Shown here piece after piece: positions 35,231 to 44,174 of a stretch of 64,000 nucleotides of DNA (its first letter is position 1; each line of letters starts with the position of its first letter). This stretch comes from Eudoraea adriatica DSM 19308. GTDB taxonomy: Bacteria; Bacteroidota; Bacteroidia; Flavobacteriales; Flavobacteriaceae. The translations under genes and the position numbers were made by a program. Below the pieces are notes generated by a model. It did not search any database. It was not told the origin of the DNA and worked only from the letters and a program-made list of their open reading frames with translations. Location of the stretch: NCBI RefSeq assembly GCF_000382125.1, contig NZ_KB907547.1, positions 62,001-126,000 on the forward strand, written 5' to 3'.

Positions 35231-35746
35231 ATGCTGTTAACCATCCAAACCAGTTTTCCGAAGATCCTTTTAGTAGGGCTTACACTGCTGTCTTGCACTA
35301 CATTTTATGCTCAAAAAGAAATAAATAAACCAGCCCCTTTTGTAAGAGTTTATGATTTAAATGGTAAAAAAACATCAAAGGGAAGAATTATCGAGATAAC
35401 AGACAGTTCCCTTGTAGTCAGTCGCGGGGAAAAACCGGTCAGTATTGAATTGGGCAAAATTGGTTTTATAAAAACAAAAAGATCAGCAGGGAATAATATC
35501 CTTTGGGGAGCCGGAATAGGGGTAAGTACTGGTTTAATTGCGGGAGCAATTGAGGGTGAATCAGAAGGGTATTTTGGAACTACTATTCCTGCGGAGGAAA
35601 ATATTATAACAGCCGCAATAGTTATGATGCCTTTTGGCGCGGCAATAGGGGCGATCACTGTTCTTTTTAAAAAGTCAAATACTTACCCGATTGCGGGTGA
35701 TCCTACCATATGGCAAGCTTTCAAAAAGGCAATGCAAGAAGAATGA
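35231..35746 (+). CDS. Exported protein with glycine-zipper-like hydrophobic stretch, function unknown
   Basis: A 171-residue protein with a signal peptide (cleavage around FYAQ). The mature N-terminal part is a small beta region (RVYDLNGKKTSKGRIIEITDSS, IELGKIGFIKTKRS) like the bacterial LSm-type domains found in secreted flavobacterial proteins. A Gly/Ala-rich stretch follows (WGAGIGVSTGLIAGAIEGES and FGAAIGAITVLF) that may insert in a membrane. No named family is recognised. It ends just before a convergent aldolase gene. Confidence 0.6.
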   Translation: MLLTIQTSFPKILLVGLTLLSCTTFYAQKEINKPAPFVRVYDLNGKKTSKGRIIEITDSSLVVSRGEKPVSIELGKIGFIKTKRSAGNNILWGAGIGVSTGLIAGAIEGESEGYFGTTIPAEENIITAAIVMMPFGAAIGAITVLFKKSNTYPIAGDPTIWQAFKKAMQEE

Positions 35747-35770
35747 AAGTTATTTTAATAGAGTGCAAAT

Positions 35771-36538
35771 TCAATTCCCGTTTATACCCCTGGTTATTTG
35801 TTGAAATGCCTTTAAAATTATACCCGTATCCACGGCATAAGAAATATATTGAACCCCTATCTTCTCCCACTTTTTGGCATCCTCAACAGTTTCAACAAAA
35901 GTGCCTACCACCTTGCCACTTTTTTTAGCTAAAACAACAGCTTCCTCCATCCGCTTTACCACCTTTTCATGGTGTACCTGTCCGGGGACCCCGCAGGATT
36001 GAGACAGATCATAGGGTCCCAAAAAGATTACATCAATGCCATCATTTTCGAGGATCGAAGGCAAATTTTCAAGGCCTGAAACCCCTTCAATATGGATGAT
36101 GGTTACTATGTTTTCATTAGCCCTGCCAAAATGTTCGGCTTTATCAATAGCGGTATATTCCCCGGCCCTTACATAACGGCACATTCCTCGTTCTCCTTTG
36201 GGGTGAAACATAGCCGATTTCACTACTTTCTGTGCATCTTCGGGCGTAGCTATCTGGGGTACCTGAATACACTGTGCACCTATATCCAGCACGCGAAGAA
36301 TTGAAGTTTCACTATTTTCAGTGACCCTTACTACTGCTGTAATACCCCGAGCCTCTGCGGCTCTTAGCATTTGCTGAACGGTTTCTATGCTATAAGGCCC
36401 GTGTTCCATATCAATAATCACAAAATCAAACCCGGCCAAAGCGGCTAATTCAACAACAGCAGGGTCCAGAATCTTACAGAAGGGTCCAAACACAGTTTTG
36501 CCTTCTTCCAAAGCCTTTTTCAAAATATTAATTTTCAT
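35771..36538 (-). CDS. HpcH/HpaI-family class II aldolase
   Basis: A 255-residue metal-dependent aldolase that reversibly splits 2-oxo-3-deoxy acids to pyruvate and an aldehyde. Seen: IIDMEHGPYSIE, VRVTENSETSILRVLDIGAQCIQVPQI, the metal ligands Glu in IIHIEGVSG and Asp in IFLGPYDLSQS. The subgroup resembles 2-dehydro-3-deoxyglucarate/rhamnonate aldolases. It is the last gene of a four-gene minus-strand operon (ADH, esterase, PhyH dioxygenase, aldolase) that diverges from the hexuronate-type operon, which supports a role in acid-sugar or C1-aldehyde metabolism; the substrate is inferred only. Confidence 0.85.
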   Translation of the reverse strand: MKINILKKALEEGKTVFGPFCKILDPAVVELAALAGFDFVIIDMEHGPYSIETVQQMLRAAEARGITAVVRVTENSETSILRVLDIGAQCIQVPQIATPEDAQKVVKSAMFHPKGERGMCRYVRAGEYTAIDKAEHFGRANENIVTIIHIEGVSGLENLPSILENDGIDVIFLGPYDLSQSCGVPGQVHHEKVVKRMEEAVVLAKKSGKVVGTFVETVEDAKKWEKIGVQYISYAVDTGIILKAFQQITRGINGN

Positions 36539-36564
36539 GGTTATTATTGGTTTAACATTCTTTT

Positions 36565-37443
36565 CTACGGGTTGTATAATAATGGGAAAAATTTACCTTG
36601 CATTTTGTGACCTTTTGGAATTATAGGGACCCCGGATAAGAGCTCATCATCAGTATTGCTTAGCGTACCATCTGCAAAAACATTGATCACAAATGCCCGC
36701 CTGCTCATTTCAGATTTGTTTTCATAAGAGCCATGAACCAATAAAGGATGATGAAAGGTTCCAAAGCCTTTTTTCATTTCTATGGCAACCGGTTTAAACT
36801 CCTTTTTTTGCTCCTCGGTGAGATATTTCATTAATCCATTCATATCGCCCGCAAGAGAAGGTGCATCCAACAATCCCCATTTATGGCTTTTTGGAACATA
36901 GTGCAAACATCCATTTTCAGTGGTTGCATCATCAAGACCGGTCCAACAGGTTAAATGTTGCATAGCTATAGTACGGGTCCAATAAGAATAGTCCTGGTGC
37001 CATGCTACAACGCCCCCATGTTTGGCAGGTTTATAGAATAATTGATCATGCCAGAATCTTACCGGTTTATTCTCCAATAACTGATGCGCTGCCATAACGA
37101 ATGCCGGGTTCCACAGAATATCGTGAAAACCACTGGCAATGCGCCATTGTCCCAGTGAATGGAATAAAACAGAATCGGAATCCTCAGACTCATTGCTATG
37201 AAACTCATAAAATAAATGGTGTGCGGGGTGCCTGGGATCCATAACCTCATCCAATTGCTGACATAAAACTTCAATTTGATCGTCTTCCAATAGTTTAATC
37301 CCGGCCAAATAACCAAACTCGTGAAAATGAGCTACCTGTTCATCGGTTAACCTGTATTGATCCCATTCTTCACGCGACTTTGGTTGTTTAAAAAGGTCTG
37401 ATACTAATTCGTGATACTCCGCAAGGTCTTTTATTGCTGCCAT
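36565..37443 (-). CDS. PhyH-type Fe(II)/2-oxoglutarate dioxygenase
   Basis: A 292-residue non-haem iron oxygenase of the phytanoyl-CoA dioxygenase family. The iron triad is visible: H-x-D in VAWHQDYSYW and the distal His in HHPLLVHGSYENKS, followed by the 2-oxoglutarate-binding Arg in SRRAFVINVF. FHEFGYLAGIKLLEDDQIE is the usual N-terminus. It hydroxylates a C-H bond of an unidentified small molecule; O-demethylation, which would release formaldehyde, is one chemically possible outcome. Genes for an esterase and Zn-ADH precede it and an aldolase follows 26 bases downstream. Confidence 0.87.
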   Translation of the reverse strand: MAAIKDLAEYHELVSDLFKQPKSREEWDQYRLTDEQVAHFHEFGYLAGIKLLEDDQIEVLCQQLDEVMDPRHPAHHLFYEFHSNESEDSDSVLFHSLGQWRIASGFHDILWNPAFVMAAHQLLENKPVRFWHDQLFYKPAKHGGVVAWHQDYSYWTRTIAMQHLTCWTGLDDATTENGCLHYVPKSHKWGLLDAPSLAGDMNGLMKYLTEEQKKEFKPVAIEMKKGFGTFHHPLLVHGSYENKSEMSRRAFVINVFADGTLSNTDDELLSGVPIIPKGHKMQGKFFPLLYNP

Positions 37444-37513
37444 AATGAATTTTCTAACAGTTTATTTACGATTCAAATTAATAGAATTACGATAAGTTAC
37501 AAATAGTTTTAAG

Positions 37514-38308
37514 TTATTTGATAAACTTATTGAAGAACAGCAAACTATCCTTTATGTGTTCCTGCCAATAACTCCATTCGTGTCCTCCAGAAAACTCCTT
37601 ATAATCATGCATAATTTGTGCCTTATTTAGTTGTTCGTTCAGAAGACGGTTTTGATCAATAAGCAAATCTTCCGTTCCACAATCAAACCTCAATTTTGGC
37701 AAATTATCTTTTCTTACCAGAGCCAGTTCAATAACGGATTCCTCCTGTCTGTTTTTCTGTTCATACTCCTTAAGTGATTCCTCTACGAACATAGACATTT
37801 GACCTAATTCTGTTATTGAAGAGTGTGCGGATACCGCTTTGAATTTATCTGCATATTTGATTCCCAGGCGCAGTGCTCCAAACCCACCCATAGAAAGTCC
37901 GGAAATATACAGGTCCGATTTTACACTAATTGCTTCAACACTTTCAATAACCGCCCTGGGAACATCTTCCACAATCCATTTTTCAAAATCTAAACCATTG
38001 TGCGGTACATATCCGGAACCATCCCCCCAGAGTCCGTCAGAGGGCATAGCAATTACCATAGGTTTTAATTCTTTCCTTTGCATCATTTTCCATGCGGCAA
38101 TATGTACCCCTCCTTTTTGGGACCATTCCCAGGCGCTGCCATATACTCCATGCAGAAGAATTACCAATGGAACATCTTTAAGCCCTTCCAAAGGTGGAAC
38201 GAAAAGACAGATATCACCCCTGCCCCTTAAGTTATTGGTTTTAACGGTAATGAAACTCAAGTGATTACTTTCAAACGCAGGGTTGGATTTTTGAATGGTT
38301 CTGAACAT
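37514..38308 (-). CDS. Esterase D-type alpha/beta hydrolase
   Basis: A 264-residue cytoplasmic serine hydrolase of the putative esterase (EstD/S-formylglutathione hydrolase-like) family. Seen: VILLHGVYGSAWEWSQKGGVH, PSDGLWGDGSGYVPHNG, nucleophile Ser in ISGLSMGGFGALRLG, Asp in LRFDCGTEDLLI, His in EFSGGHEWSYW. No signal peptide. It starts 8 bases after the ADH gene, so the two are co-transcribed. The pairing recalls formaldehyde-detoxification modules; deacylation of sugar esters or a lactonase role is also possible. Confidence 0.87.
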   Translation of the reverse strand: MFRTIQKSNPAFESNHLSFITVKTNNLRGRGDICLFVPPLEGLKDVPLVILLHGVYGSAWEWSQKGGVHIAAWKMMQRKELKPMVIAMPSDGLWGDGSGYVPHNGLDFEKWIVEDVPRAVIESVEAISVKSDLYISGLSMGGFGALRLGIKYADKFKAVSAHSSITELGQMSMFVEESLKEYEQKNRQEESVIELALVRKDNLPKLRFDCGTEDLLIDQNRLLNEQLNKAQIMHDYKEFSGGHEWSYWQEHIKDSLLFFNKFIK

Positions 38309-38316
38309 GTTTAAAA

Positions 38317-39435
38317 TTAATCAAATAGTATAACTCCTTTGGCATTTTTTCCTGCCAGCATATCGTCAAACGCATCTTGTAATTGATGCAAAGTGTAGGT
38401 TTGGGTTATCATTTCGTCAAGTCGCAATTCCCCGGATTCATAATATTCAATGATTTTTGGGAAATCTTCCTGCGGTTTGCATCCACCATATAATGGGTTC
38501 ATATAAATTTTATCCCATTCAAATAAATTCATATCTACGGTAATTTCCTGCTCAATTCCACTCACCTGTACCGCTGTGCCTGCATTCCTGACCATTGCCA
38601 GGGGTGCTGCACCCAGCTCCGGAACTGCGGTACATTCAAAGGCATAATCTGCTCCCCTGCCTTCAGTCAATGACTTTACTGCTTCTGCCGCCTTTAATAG
38701 CCCCTTATCTTCTTTAGCGGCAAGAATAACATTTGTTGCGCCAAACTCTTTAGCCATATCCAGTCTGTGTTCATTAATGTCTATGGCAATAATCATAGAA
38801 GCCTTACTTAATTTTGCTCCCTGAATAACGCTTAAACCAACCCCGCCTGTACCTAAAACAACTACAGAACTATTGGGTTTTACTTTTGCAGAATTTACTA
38901 CAGAACCATATCCTGTCATTATTCCACAACTTATTATACTTGCTGATGCAAAAGACATGCCTGCCGACAGGTTCTTTACAACTGCCGAGGACTTTACCAG
39001 TGTATATTCAGATAAAGTCCCAATATTAAATGATCGTTCAATTGGGTTTCCGTTCCATAAACTTCCCCCCAGATGGGCATGACCTTCGGTATAGCCATTG
39101 GACCCCGCAACAACCGGGGAATTATTTTCACAAAGATGCTGATTCCCCGAATTACACTGAAAACAATTATAACAGGGAGTAGCCCAATTTAAAATAACAG
39201 AGTCCCCTACTTGTATATCTTTAACATCCCTGCCAACCGCCTGTACTATTCCAGCTCCTTCATGACCCAATATCAGTGGTTTTCCCCAATTTAACGAGTC
39301 GTAATCCGTATGGCATAAGCCGGCGGCCTTAATGGCTACTAAAACCTCATCTGCATGTGGTTCATTAACCACGATGTCTTCAATAGTGAAATTGCCATTT
39401 CCCAAAGCAACGGCGGCTTTACAATTTACAGGCAT
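38317..39435 (-). CDS. Zinc-dependent medium-chain alcohol dehydrogenase (class III-like)
   Basis: A 372-residue MDR enzyme. Catalytic zinc site: GLCHTD, GHEGAG and a Cys near SIISCGIMTG. Structural zinc site: four Cys in CYNCFQCNSGNQHLC. NAD-binding motif: LGTGGVGLSVIQGA. The layout matches class III/formaldehyde-dehydrogenase-type ADHs of the NAD(H) family; aldehyde or alcohol substrate not determined. First gene of the minus-strand operon, with the divergent regulatory region (39436-39701) shared with the lgoD-like operon. Confidence 0.88.
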   Translation of the reverse strand: MPVNCKAAVALGNGNFTIEDIVVNEPHADEVLVAIKAAGLCHTDYDSLNWGKPLILGHEGAGIVQAVGRDVKDIQVGDSVILNWATPCYNCFQCNSGNQHLCENNSPVVAGSNGYTEGHAHLGGSLWNGNPIERSFNIGTLSEYTLVKSSAVVKNLSAGMSFASASIISCGIMTGYGSVVNSAKVKPNSSVVVLGTGGVGLSVIQGAKLSKASMIIAIDINEHRLDMAKEFGATNVILAAKEDKGLLKAAEAVKSLTEGRGADYAFECTAVPELGAAPLAMVRNAGTAVQVSGIEQEITVDMNLFEWDKIYMNPLYGGCKPQEDFPKIIEYYESGELRLDEMITQTYTLHQLQDAFDDMLAGKNAKGVILFD

Positions 39436-39584
39436 AATTTAGGTATTGTATTGCATTAATAAAGGGTATAGGAACTGGATTATACTTAAAATATGAAATA
39501 TTTAAGCCAAGCTAAGAAAAACAACCGGTCTCTTCAAAGTTCTTTAAAGTATTCAATTGTAAAAATGTTTCATTCACTTAACCT

Positions 39585-39592
39585 TAGATTTG
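39585..39592 (+). promoter_or_regulatory. Candidate -7 element (TAGATTTG) in the divergent promoter region
   Basis: TAGATTTG fits TAnnTTTG and lies 110 bases before the lgoD-like start, so it would give a long leader. The 39436-39701 region between the two divergent operons holds no gene; apart from this element I see only AT-rich sequence, with no clear operator palindrome or minus-strand promoter. Confidence 0.35.
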
Positions 39593-39701
39593 GTTTGCCT
39601 AACTTTATATACCGAATAAAATTAACATTTTAATTTTTTTGAATTAGTTTAGTAATGAGTGTTCCAAAAATTGTGCTCTTTAAAAATTATCAGCTCTATT
39701 G

Positions 39702-40715
39702 ATGAAGTATATTGTATGTGAAAAACCCGGCAGGTTTAAGCTCAAAGAAAAAAGCAATCCACTAAAAGTAGCAGGAGAAGCCATTGTTAGTATTAAGAAA
39801 ATTGGTATTTGCGGAACTGATTTACATGCATATACGGGAAACCAGGCATTTTTTACCTACCCCAGGGTACTGGGACACGAGTTAGCCGCTGAAGTCCTGG
39901 AAATTGAAGAAAATAACCAAAATATCCAGGTCGGGGATAAAGTAATTGTAATGCCCTATATAAGTTGCGGACACTGCGTTGCCTGTAGAAATGGAAAAAC
40001 CAATTGTTGTAATAAAATCAGCGTATTGGGAGTACATGCCGATGGTGGGATGCAGGAGCAGATTTCCATACCGATAAACCTTTTGATCCCGGCGAACAGT
40101 TTAAGTTATGAGGAGATGGCAATTGCGGAACCTTTGGCAATAGGTGCCCATGCAGTGAGAAGAGCTCAGATACAACCCAACGAATTTGTTGCTATCATAG
40201 GTTGCGGACCAATTGGAATAGGTATCATGAAATTAGCACAGTTAGCCGGCGCCAAAGTAATTGCAATGGATAGAGATCCTGGCAGGTTAAATTACGTAAA
40301 AGATAAAATTGGAATAGATCATACTGTCCTCGCAGGAAATACAGCTCTGGATGTCATTATGGAGATTACAGATGGTGAGATGGCAACTGTAGTTTTTGAT
40401 GCTACGGGCAACAAAGAAGCCCTTGAAAAAGGCATAAATTATATGGCTTTCGGGGGGCGATATATTTTAGTTGGATTATCTAAAGGGAAGCTGGAATTTG
40501 ATCATCCCACCATACATGCCAAAGAAACTGCAATAATCTGCAGCAGAAATGCTACCTTGGAAGACTTTAAATATGTAATTGCTATTTTAGAAAAGGGTGA
40601 ATTCCCGGTGAATTCCTACATAACACACAATGTGGGATTTACTGAAATGATACCTCAATTCGATAGTTGGTTAGACCCGGGAAATGGTGTGATCAAGGCA
40701 ATAGTGAATGTTTAA
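39702..40715 (+). CDS. Zinc-dependent dehydrogenase similar to L-galactonate 5-dehydrogenase LgoD (YjjN)
   Basis: Oxidises an aldonate at C5; E. coli LgoD converts L-galactonate to D-tagaturonate with NAD. The resemblance is detailed: GICGTDLHAYTGNQAFFTYP, RVLGHE, structural zinc CGHCVACRNGKTNCC, ISVLGVHADGG, AHAVRRAQI and the late SRNATLEDF block all have direct counterparts in LgoD. A Rossmann motif IIGCGPIGIGIM is present. Start at ATG 39702 (a TTG one codon earlier is less likely). First gene of a seven-gene operon whose next enzymes use tagaturonate, altronate and KDG, which strongly supports this reaction. Confidence 0.8.
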   Translation: MKYIVCEKPGRFKLKEKSNPLKVAGEAIVSIKKIGICGTDLHAYTGNQAFFTYPRVLGHELAAEVLEIEENNQNIQVGDKVIVMPYISCGHCVACRNGKTNCCNKISVLGVHADGGMQEQISIPINLLIPANSLSYEEMAIAEPLAIGAHAVRRAQIQPNEFVAIIGCGPIGIGIMKLAQLAGAKVIAMDRDPGRLNYVKDKIGIDHTVLAGNTALDVIMEITDGEMATVVFDATGNKEALEKGINYMAFGGRYILVGLSKGKLEFDHPTIHAKETAIICSRNATLEDFKYVIAILEKGEFPVNSYITHNVGFTEMIPQFDSWLDPGNGVIKAIVNV

Positions 40716-40737
40716 AACGACTAAATCAAATTAATTC

Positions 40738-41778
40738 ATGAAAAAAGTAGTCACTTTCGGAGAAATTATGTTGCGCCTTGCGCCGCCGGGATTTTTGCGG
40801 TTTTCCCAAACAAATTCTTTCGATATAATATATGGCGGAGGAGAGTCTAATGTTGCTGTATCCTTAGCCAATTATGGCATACCGGTTAGTTTTGTAACAC
40901 GTTTGCCCAAGAATGATCTTGGAGAATGCGCTTTGATGGAAATGCGCAAAAGAGGTGTTGGTGTCGAGGATATTATTTTTGGTGGAGACCGGTTAGGGAT
41001 CTATTTTCTTGAAACAGGTGCGGTATCAAGGGGAAGCAAAGTAATTTATGACAGAGCCCATTCAGCAATTGCTGAAATTAAATCGGGTATGATTGATTGG
41101 GAAAAGGTTTTTGAAGGTGCCGGATGGTTTCACTGGACGGGTATCACCCCGGCCATATCACAAGGAGCAGCAGATGTATGCCTTGAAGCTGTACAAAAAG
41201 CCTCGGAAATGGGAATAACTGTATCTACTGATCTTAATTACAGGGCCAAGCTCTGGAAGTATGGGGTTGAGCCCGAAGGAATCATGACCAAACTAACCTC
41301 CTATTGCGACATTATTCTTGGGAATGAAGAAGATGCTGAAAAACACTTTGGGATTAAACCCGAAGGTTTAGACATCACTACGCAGGGTCATGATGTAAAA
41401 GCCGAAGCATTCCTTTCGGTCTGCCAGCAAATGATGGAAAAATTTCCAAGGGCTAAAAAAGTGATCACTACGCTAAGGGGTTCCCTTTCTGCCTCACATA
41501 ATACCTGGGCGGGGGTAATGTATGATGGTACGACTTTATTTGAATCGCCCCAATATCAAATAACCCATATTGTAGACAGGGTTGGTGGAGGAGATTCTTT
41601 TATGGGCGGATTAATCTATGGATTATTAAAGTATCCGGGGGATGATCAGAATGCTCTAAATTTTGCGGTAGCAGCGTCTTGTTTAAAACACACTATAAAA
41701 GGAGACGCCAATTTGGTAACAGTAGAAGAGGTCCGAAAATTAATGGGTGGCGATGCCTCAGGCAGGGTAGCCAGATAA
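40738..41778 (+). CDS. kdgK: 2-keto-3-deoxygluconate kinase
   Basis: A 346-residue PfkB/ribokinase-fold kinase that phosphorylates KDG at C6. Seen: VVTFGEIMLRLAPPG, YGGGESNVAVSLANYG (sugar site), STDLNYRAKLWK, GNEEDAEKHFGI and the catalytic Asp286 in RVGGGDSFMGG. The N-terminus FGEIMLRL is typical of the Bacteroidetes KdgK group. It is 22 bases after the lgoD-like gene and 16 before the KDPG aldolase, so product and substrate enzymes are adjacent. Confidence 0.88.
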   Translation: MKKVVTFGEIMLRLAPPGFLRFSQTNSFDIIYGGGESNVAVSLANYGIPVSFVTRLPKNDLGECALMEMRKRGVGVEDIIFGGDRLGIYFLETGAVSRGSKVIYDRAHSAIAEIKSGMIDWEKVFEGAGWFHWTGITPAISQGAADVCLEAVQKASEMGITVSTDLNYRAKLWKYGVEPEGIMTKLTSYCDIILGNEEDAEKHFGIKPEGLDITTQGHDVKAEAFLSVCQQMMEKFPRAKKVITTLRGSLSASHNTWAGVMYDGTTLFESPQYQITHIVDRVGGGDSFMGGLIYGLLKYPGDDQNALNFAVAASCLKHTIKGDANLVTVEEVRKLMGGDASGRVAR

Positions 41779-41794
41779 TTATATATAACATATT

Positions 41795-42463
41795 ATGGCA
41801 AAATATTCAAGATTAGAAGTGGCAATGACCATGCGAGAAAGCGGAATGATTCCTTTGTTTTTTCATTCCGATGCAGAACTTGGCAAAAAAGTACTAAAGG
41901 CCTGCTATGTTGGAGGTGCAAGGCTTTTGGAATTTACCTCCAGGGGTGATTTCGCCCATGAGGTATTTGCCGAACTCAATAAATATGCAATGGCCGAACT
42001 ACCGGGAATGATACTGGGTGTTGGATCGATTACGGATGCCGGGGCAGCCTCCCTCTATATGCAATTAGGGGCTAATTTTATAGTCACACCTGTACTAAGG
42101 GAAGACATTGCACTAGTCTGCAACCGGAGAAAAGTGCTTTGGTCTCCGGGCTGTGGATCCCTGACTGAAATAGCAAGAGCCGAAGAATTAGGTTGCGAAA
42201 TAGTAAAACTTTTCCCCGGTTCTACCTATGGCCCGGGTTTTGTAAAAGCCATTAAAGGACCTTGCCCATGGACAGACATTATGCCTACAGGAGGTGTCAG
42301 TACTGAAGAATCTAATCTCAGGGGATGGTTTGAAGCAGGTGTAACCTGCGTGGGAATGGGGTCAAAATTAATTTCAAAAGAAATTCTCGTTCAAAAAGAT
42401 TTTAAGAAATTGGAAGAAGATGTAAGAAAGACGCTGGATTTAATTAAAGCTGTAAGGAGTTAA
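41795..42463 (+). CDS. eda: 2-keto-3-deoxy-6-phosphogluconate aldolase
   Basis: A 222-residue class I aldolase cleaving KDPG to pyruvate and glyceraldehyde 3-phosphate. Seen: MRESGMIPLFFH, the catalytic Glu in LLEFTSRGDFA, GVGSITDAGAA, FIVTPVL, the Schiff-base Lys138 in EIVKLFPGSTYGPGFV and the phosphate-binding IMPTGGVS. Complete for the KDPG/KHG aldolase family. Final step of the pathway encoded by this operon. Confidence 0.9.
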   Translation: MAKYSRLEVAMTMRESGMIPLFFHSDAELGKKVLKACYVGGARLLEFTSRGDFAHEVFAELNKYAMAELPGMILGVGSITDAGAASLYMQLGANFIVTPVLREDIALVCNRRKVLWSPGCGSLTEIARAEELGCEIVKLFPGSTYGPGFVKAIKGPCPWTDIMPTGGVSTEESNLRGWFEAGVTCVGMGSKLISKEILVQKDFKKLEEDVRKTLDLIKAVRS

Positions 42464-42476
42464 TTACTTAAAAGTT

Positions 42477-44129
42477 ATGCCCAAAAAATATGTTCAAATA
42501 GATCCCAGGGATAATATTATCGTTGCTATAACAGACCTTCAGGAAGGCACCATCACCGATATAAATGGTATAAAAATTATTCTAAAGGAAAATATCAGGG
42601 CCAAACACAAATTCGCCATGCAAAATTTTGGTATTGGTGATGAGATCTATATGTATGGTGTCCTTATTGGGAAAGCGGTTAAACCAATTAAAAGCGGCTG
42701 CGCAATTACCGTAGAGAATGTCAAACATGCGTCATCAGCCTATAATAGCACAAAAGAAAACTTTAAATGGACTGCACCGGATATTTCAAAATTTAAGGAA
42801 CGGACATTTCAGGGGTATCACAGGGAAGGTGGCAGTGTTGGCACTGCTAACTATTGGTTGATCATTCCTATGGTGTTTTGTGAAAACCGGAATGTAGATG
42901 TCTTAGAAGCAGCCTTATCCGAAGCATTGGGATATATAACCAAAAAGGATTTTGCCGTGGACACCCAGGCATTGATAACTAAATATCAATCCGGGGCTGA
43001 TGAAGAAGAAATATTTGCTACTTCTATTATCCATACCAAAGATGAAATATCTAAAAACAGGATATTCCCGAATGTTGATGGCATAAAATTTTTAAGGCAT
43101 GACGGAGGTTGTGGCGGGGTCCGCCAGGATTCTGAAGCATTATGCAGTCTTTTTGCCGGGTATATAACAAATTCTAATGTAGCCGGCGCCACTGTATTGA
43201 GTTTGGGCTGTCAGAATGCAGAAGTCCGGCAACTGCAAGAGTTCATTGAGCAAAAGGATCCAGACTTTTCAAAACCTGTATATTACCTGCGACAGCAAAA
43301 TAGCAGAAGTGAACGGGAATTTATTGAAGAAGCAGTAAAGCGTACGTTTATCGGATTGACAAAAGCCAATAAATCAGAAAGAAAACCAGCCCCATTGAGT
43401 AAATTGATTTTGGGTTTAGAATGCGGCGGGTCTGATGGATTTTCAGGAATTTCAGCCAACCCTGCATTGGGATATGCTTCGGATTTATTGGTTGCCTTAG
43501 GAGGTACAACAGTTCTTTCGGAGTTTCCGGAACTAAATGGTGTTGAGCAAGAACTTATCAATAGATGTGAAACCGACAAAGCCGCAAAAAAGTTTGCAGC
43601 GCTTATGGATGCGTATGCTGCAGCGGCCAAAGCAGTGGGCTCAGCGTTTGAAAACAATCCATCACCGGGCAATATTAAGGATGGCCTTATTACGGACGCC
43701 ATGAAATCAGCCGGAGCTGCTAAAAAAGGGGGGACTTCCCCGGTTGTTGATGTGCTCGATTACACCGAAAAAATTACCAGGCCCGGATTAAACCTCCTCT
43801 GTACTCCCGGTAATGATGTGGAGAGCACAACCGGACTTGCAGGTTCCGGATGCAATATGATAGTGTTCACGACCGGTTTGGGGACCCCAACAGGTAATCC
43901 CATAGCCCCTGTTTTGAAGCTCTCCAGTAATACTCACCTGTACGAAAAAATGAAGGATATCATAGATATCAACGCAGGTACGGTAATAAGTGGTGAAGAC
44001 AGTATTGAAAGTATGGGGGTTAAAATTCTGGATTACATCATAGCAACGGCTAGCGGTGAAATAACAGCCAAAGCAAATCTAAAAGGACAAAACGACTTTA
44101 TTCCTTGGAAAAGAGGTATATCCTTATAA
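42477..44129 (+). CDS. uxaA: Altronate dehydratase (UxaA family)
   Basis: A 550-residue iron-dependent dehydratase converting D-altronate to KDG. The N-terminal SAF domain (about 1-95) and the main D-galactarate dehydratase/altronate hydrolase domains are in one chain, with GYHREGGSVGTANYWLIIP, RHDGGCGGVRQDSEALC, SLGCQNAEV, GLECGGSDGFSGI and STTGLAGSGCNMIVFTTG. The conserved Cys residues for iron are present. It is 13 bases after the eda gene. Confidence 0.9.
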   Translation: MPKKYVQIDPRDNIIVAITDLQEGTITDINGIKIILKENIRAKHKFAMQNFGIGDEIYMYGVLIGKAVKPIKSGCAITVENVKHASSAYNSTKENFKWTAPDISKFKERTFQGYHREGGSVGTANYWLIIPMVFCENRNVDVLEAALSEALGYITKKDFAVDTQALITKYQSGADEEEIFATSIIHTKDEISKNRIFPNVDGIKFLRHDGGCGGVRQDSEALCSLFAGYITNSNVAGATVLSLGCQNAEVRQLQEFIEQKDPDFSKPVYYLRQQNSRSEREFIEEAVKRTFIGLTKANKSERKPAPLSKLILGLECGGSDGFSGISANPALGYASDLLVALGGTTVLSEFPELNGVEQELINRCETDKAAKKFAALMDAYAAAAKAVGSAFENNPSPGNIKDGLITDAMKSAGAAKKGGTSPVVDVLDYTEKITRPGLNLLCTPGNDVESTTGLAGSGCNMIVFTTGLGTPTGNPIAPVLKLSSNTHLYEKMKDIIDINAGTVISGEDSIESMGVKILDYIIATASGEITAKANLKGQNDFIPWKRGISL

Positions 44130-44174
44130 TGGAATAATTTAAAAACCCCGAGATTCCGGTAAACAAAATAACTT

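Noticed and set aside
37839-38264. 141-codon plus-strand frame
   Set aside because: It is entirely antisense to the esterase gene, which has clear motifs; no protein features in the opposite frame.
43283-43702. 139-codon minus-strand frame
   Set aside because: Antisense to the altronate dehydratase gene; Ala/Ser-rich low-complexity product typical of a shadow frame.
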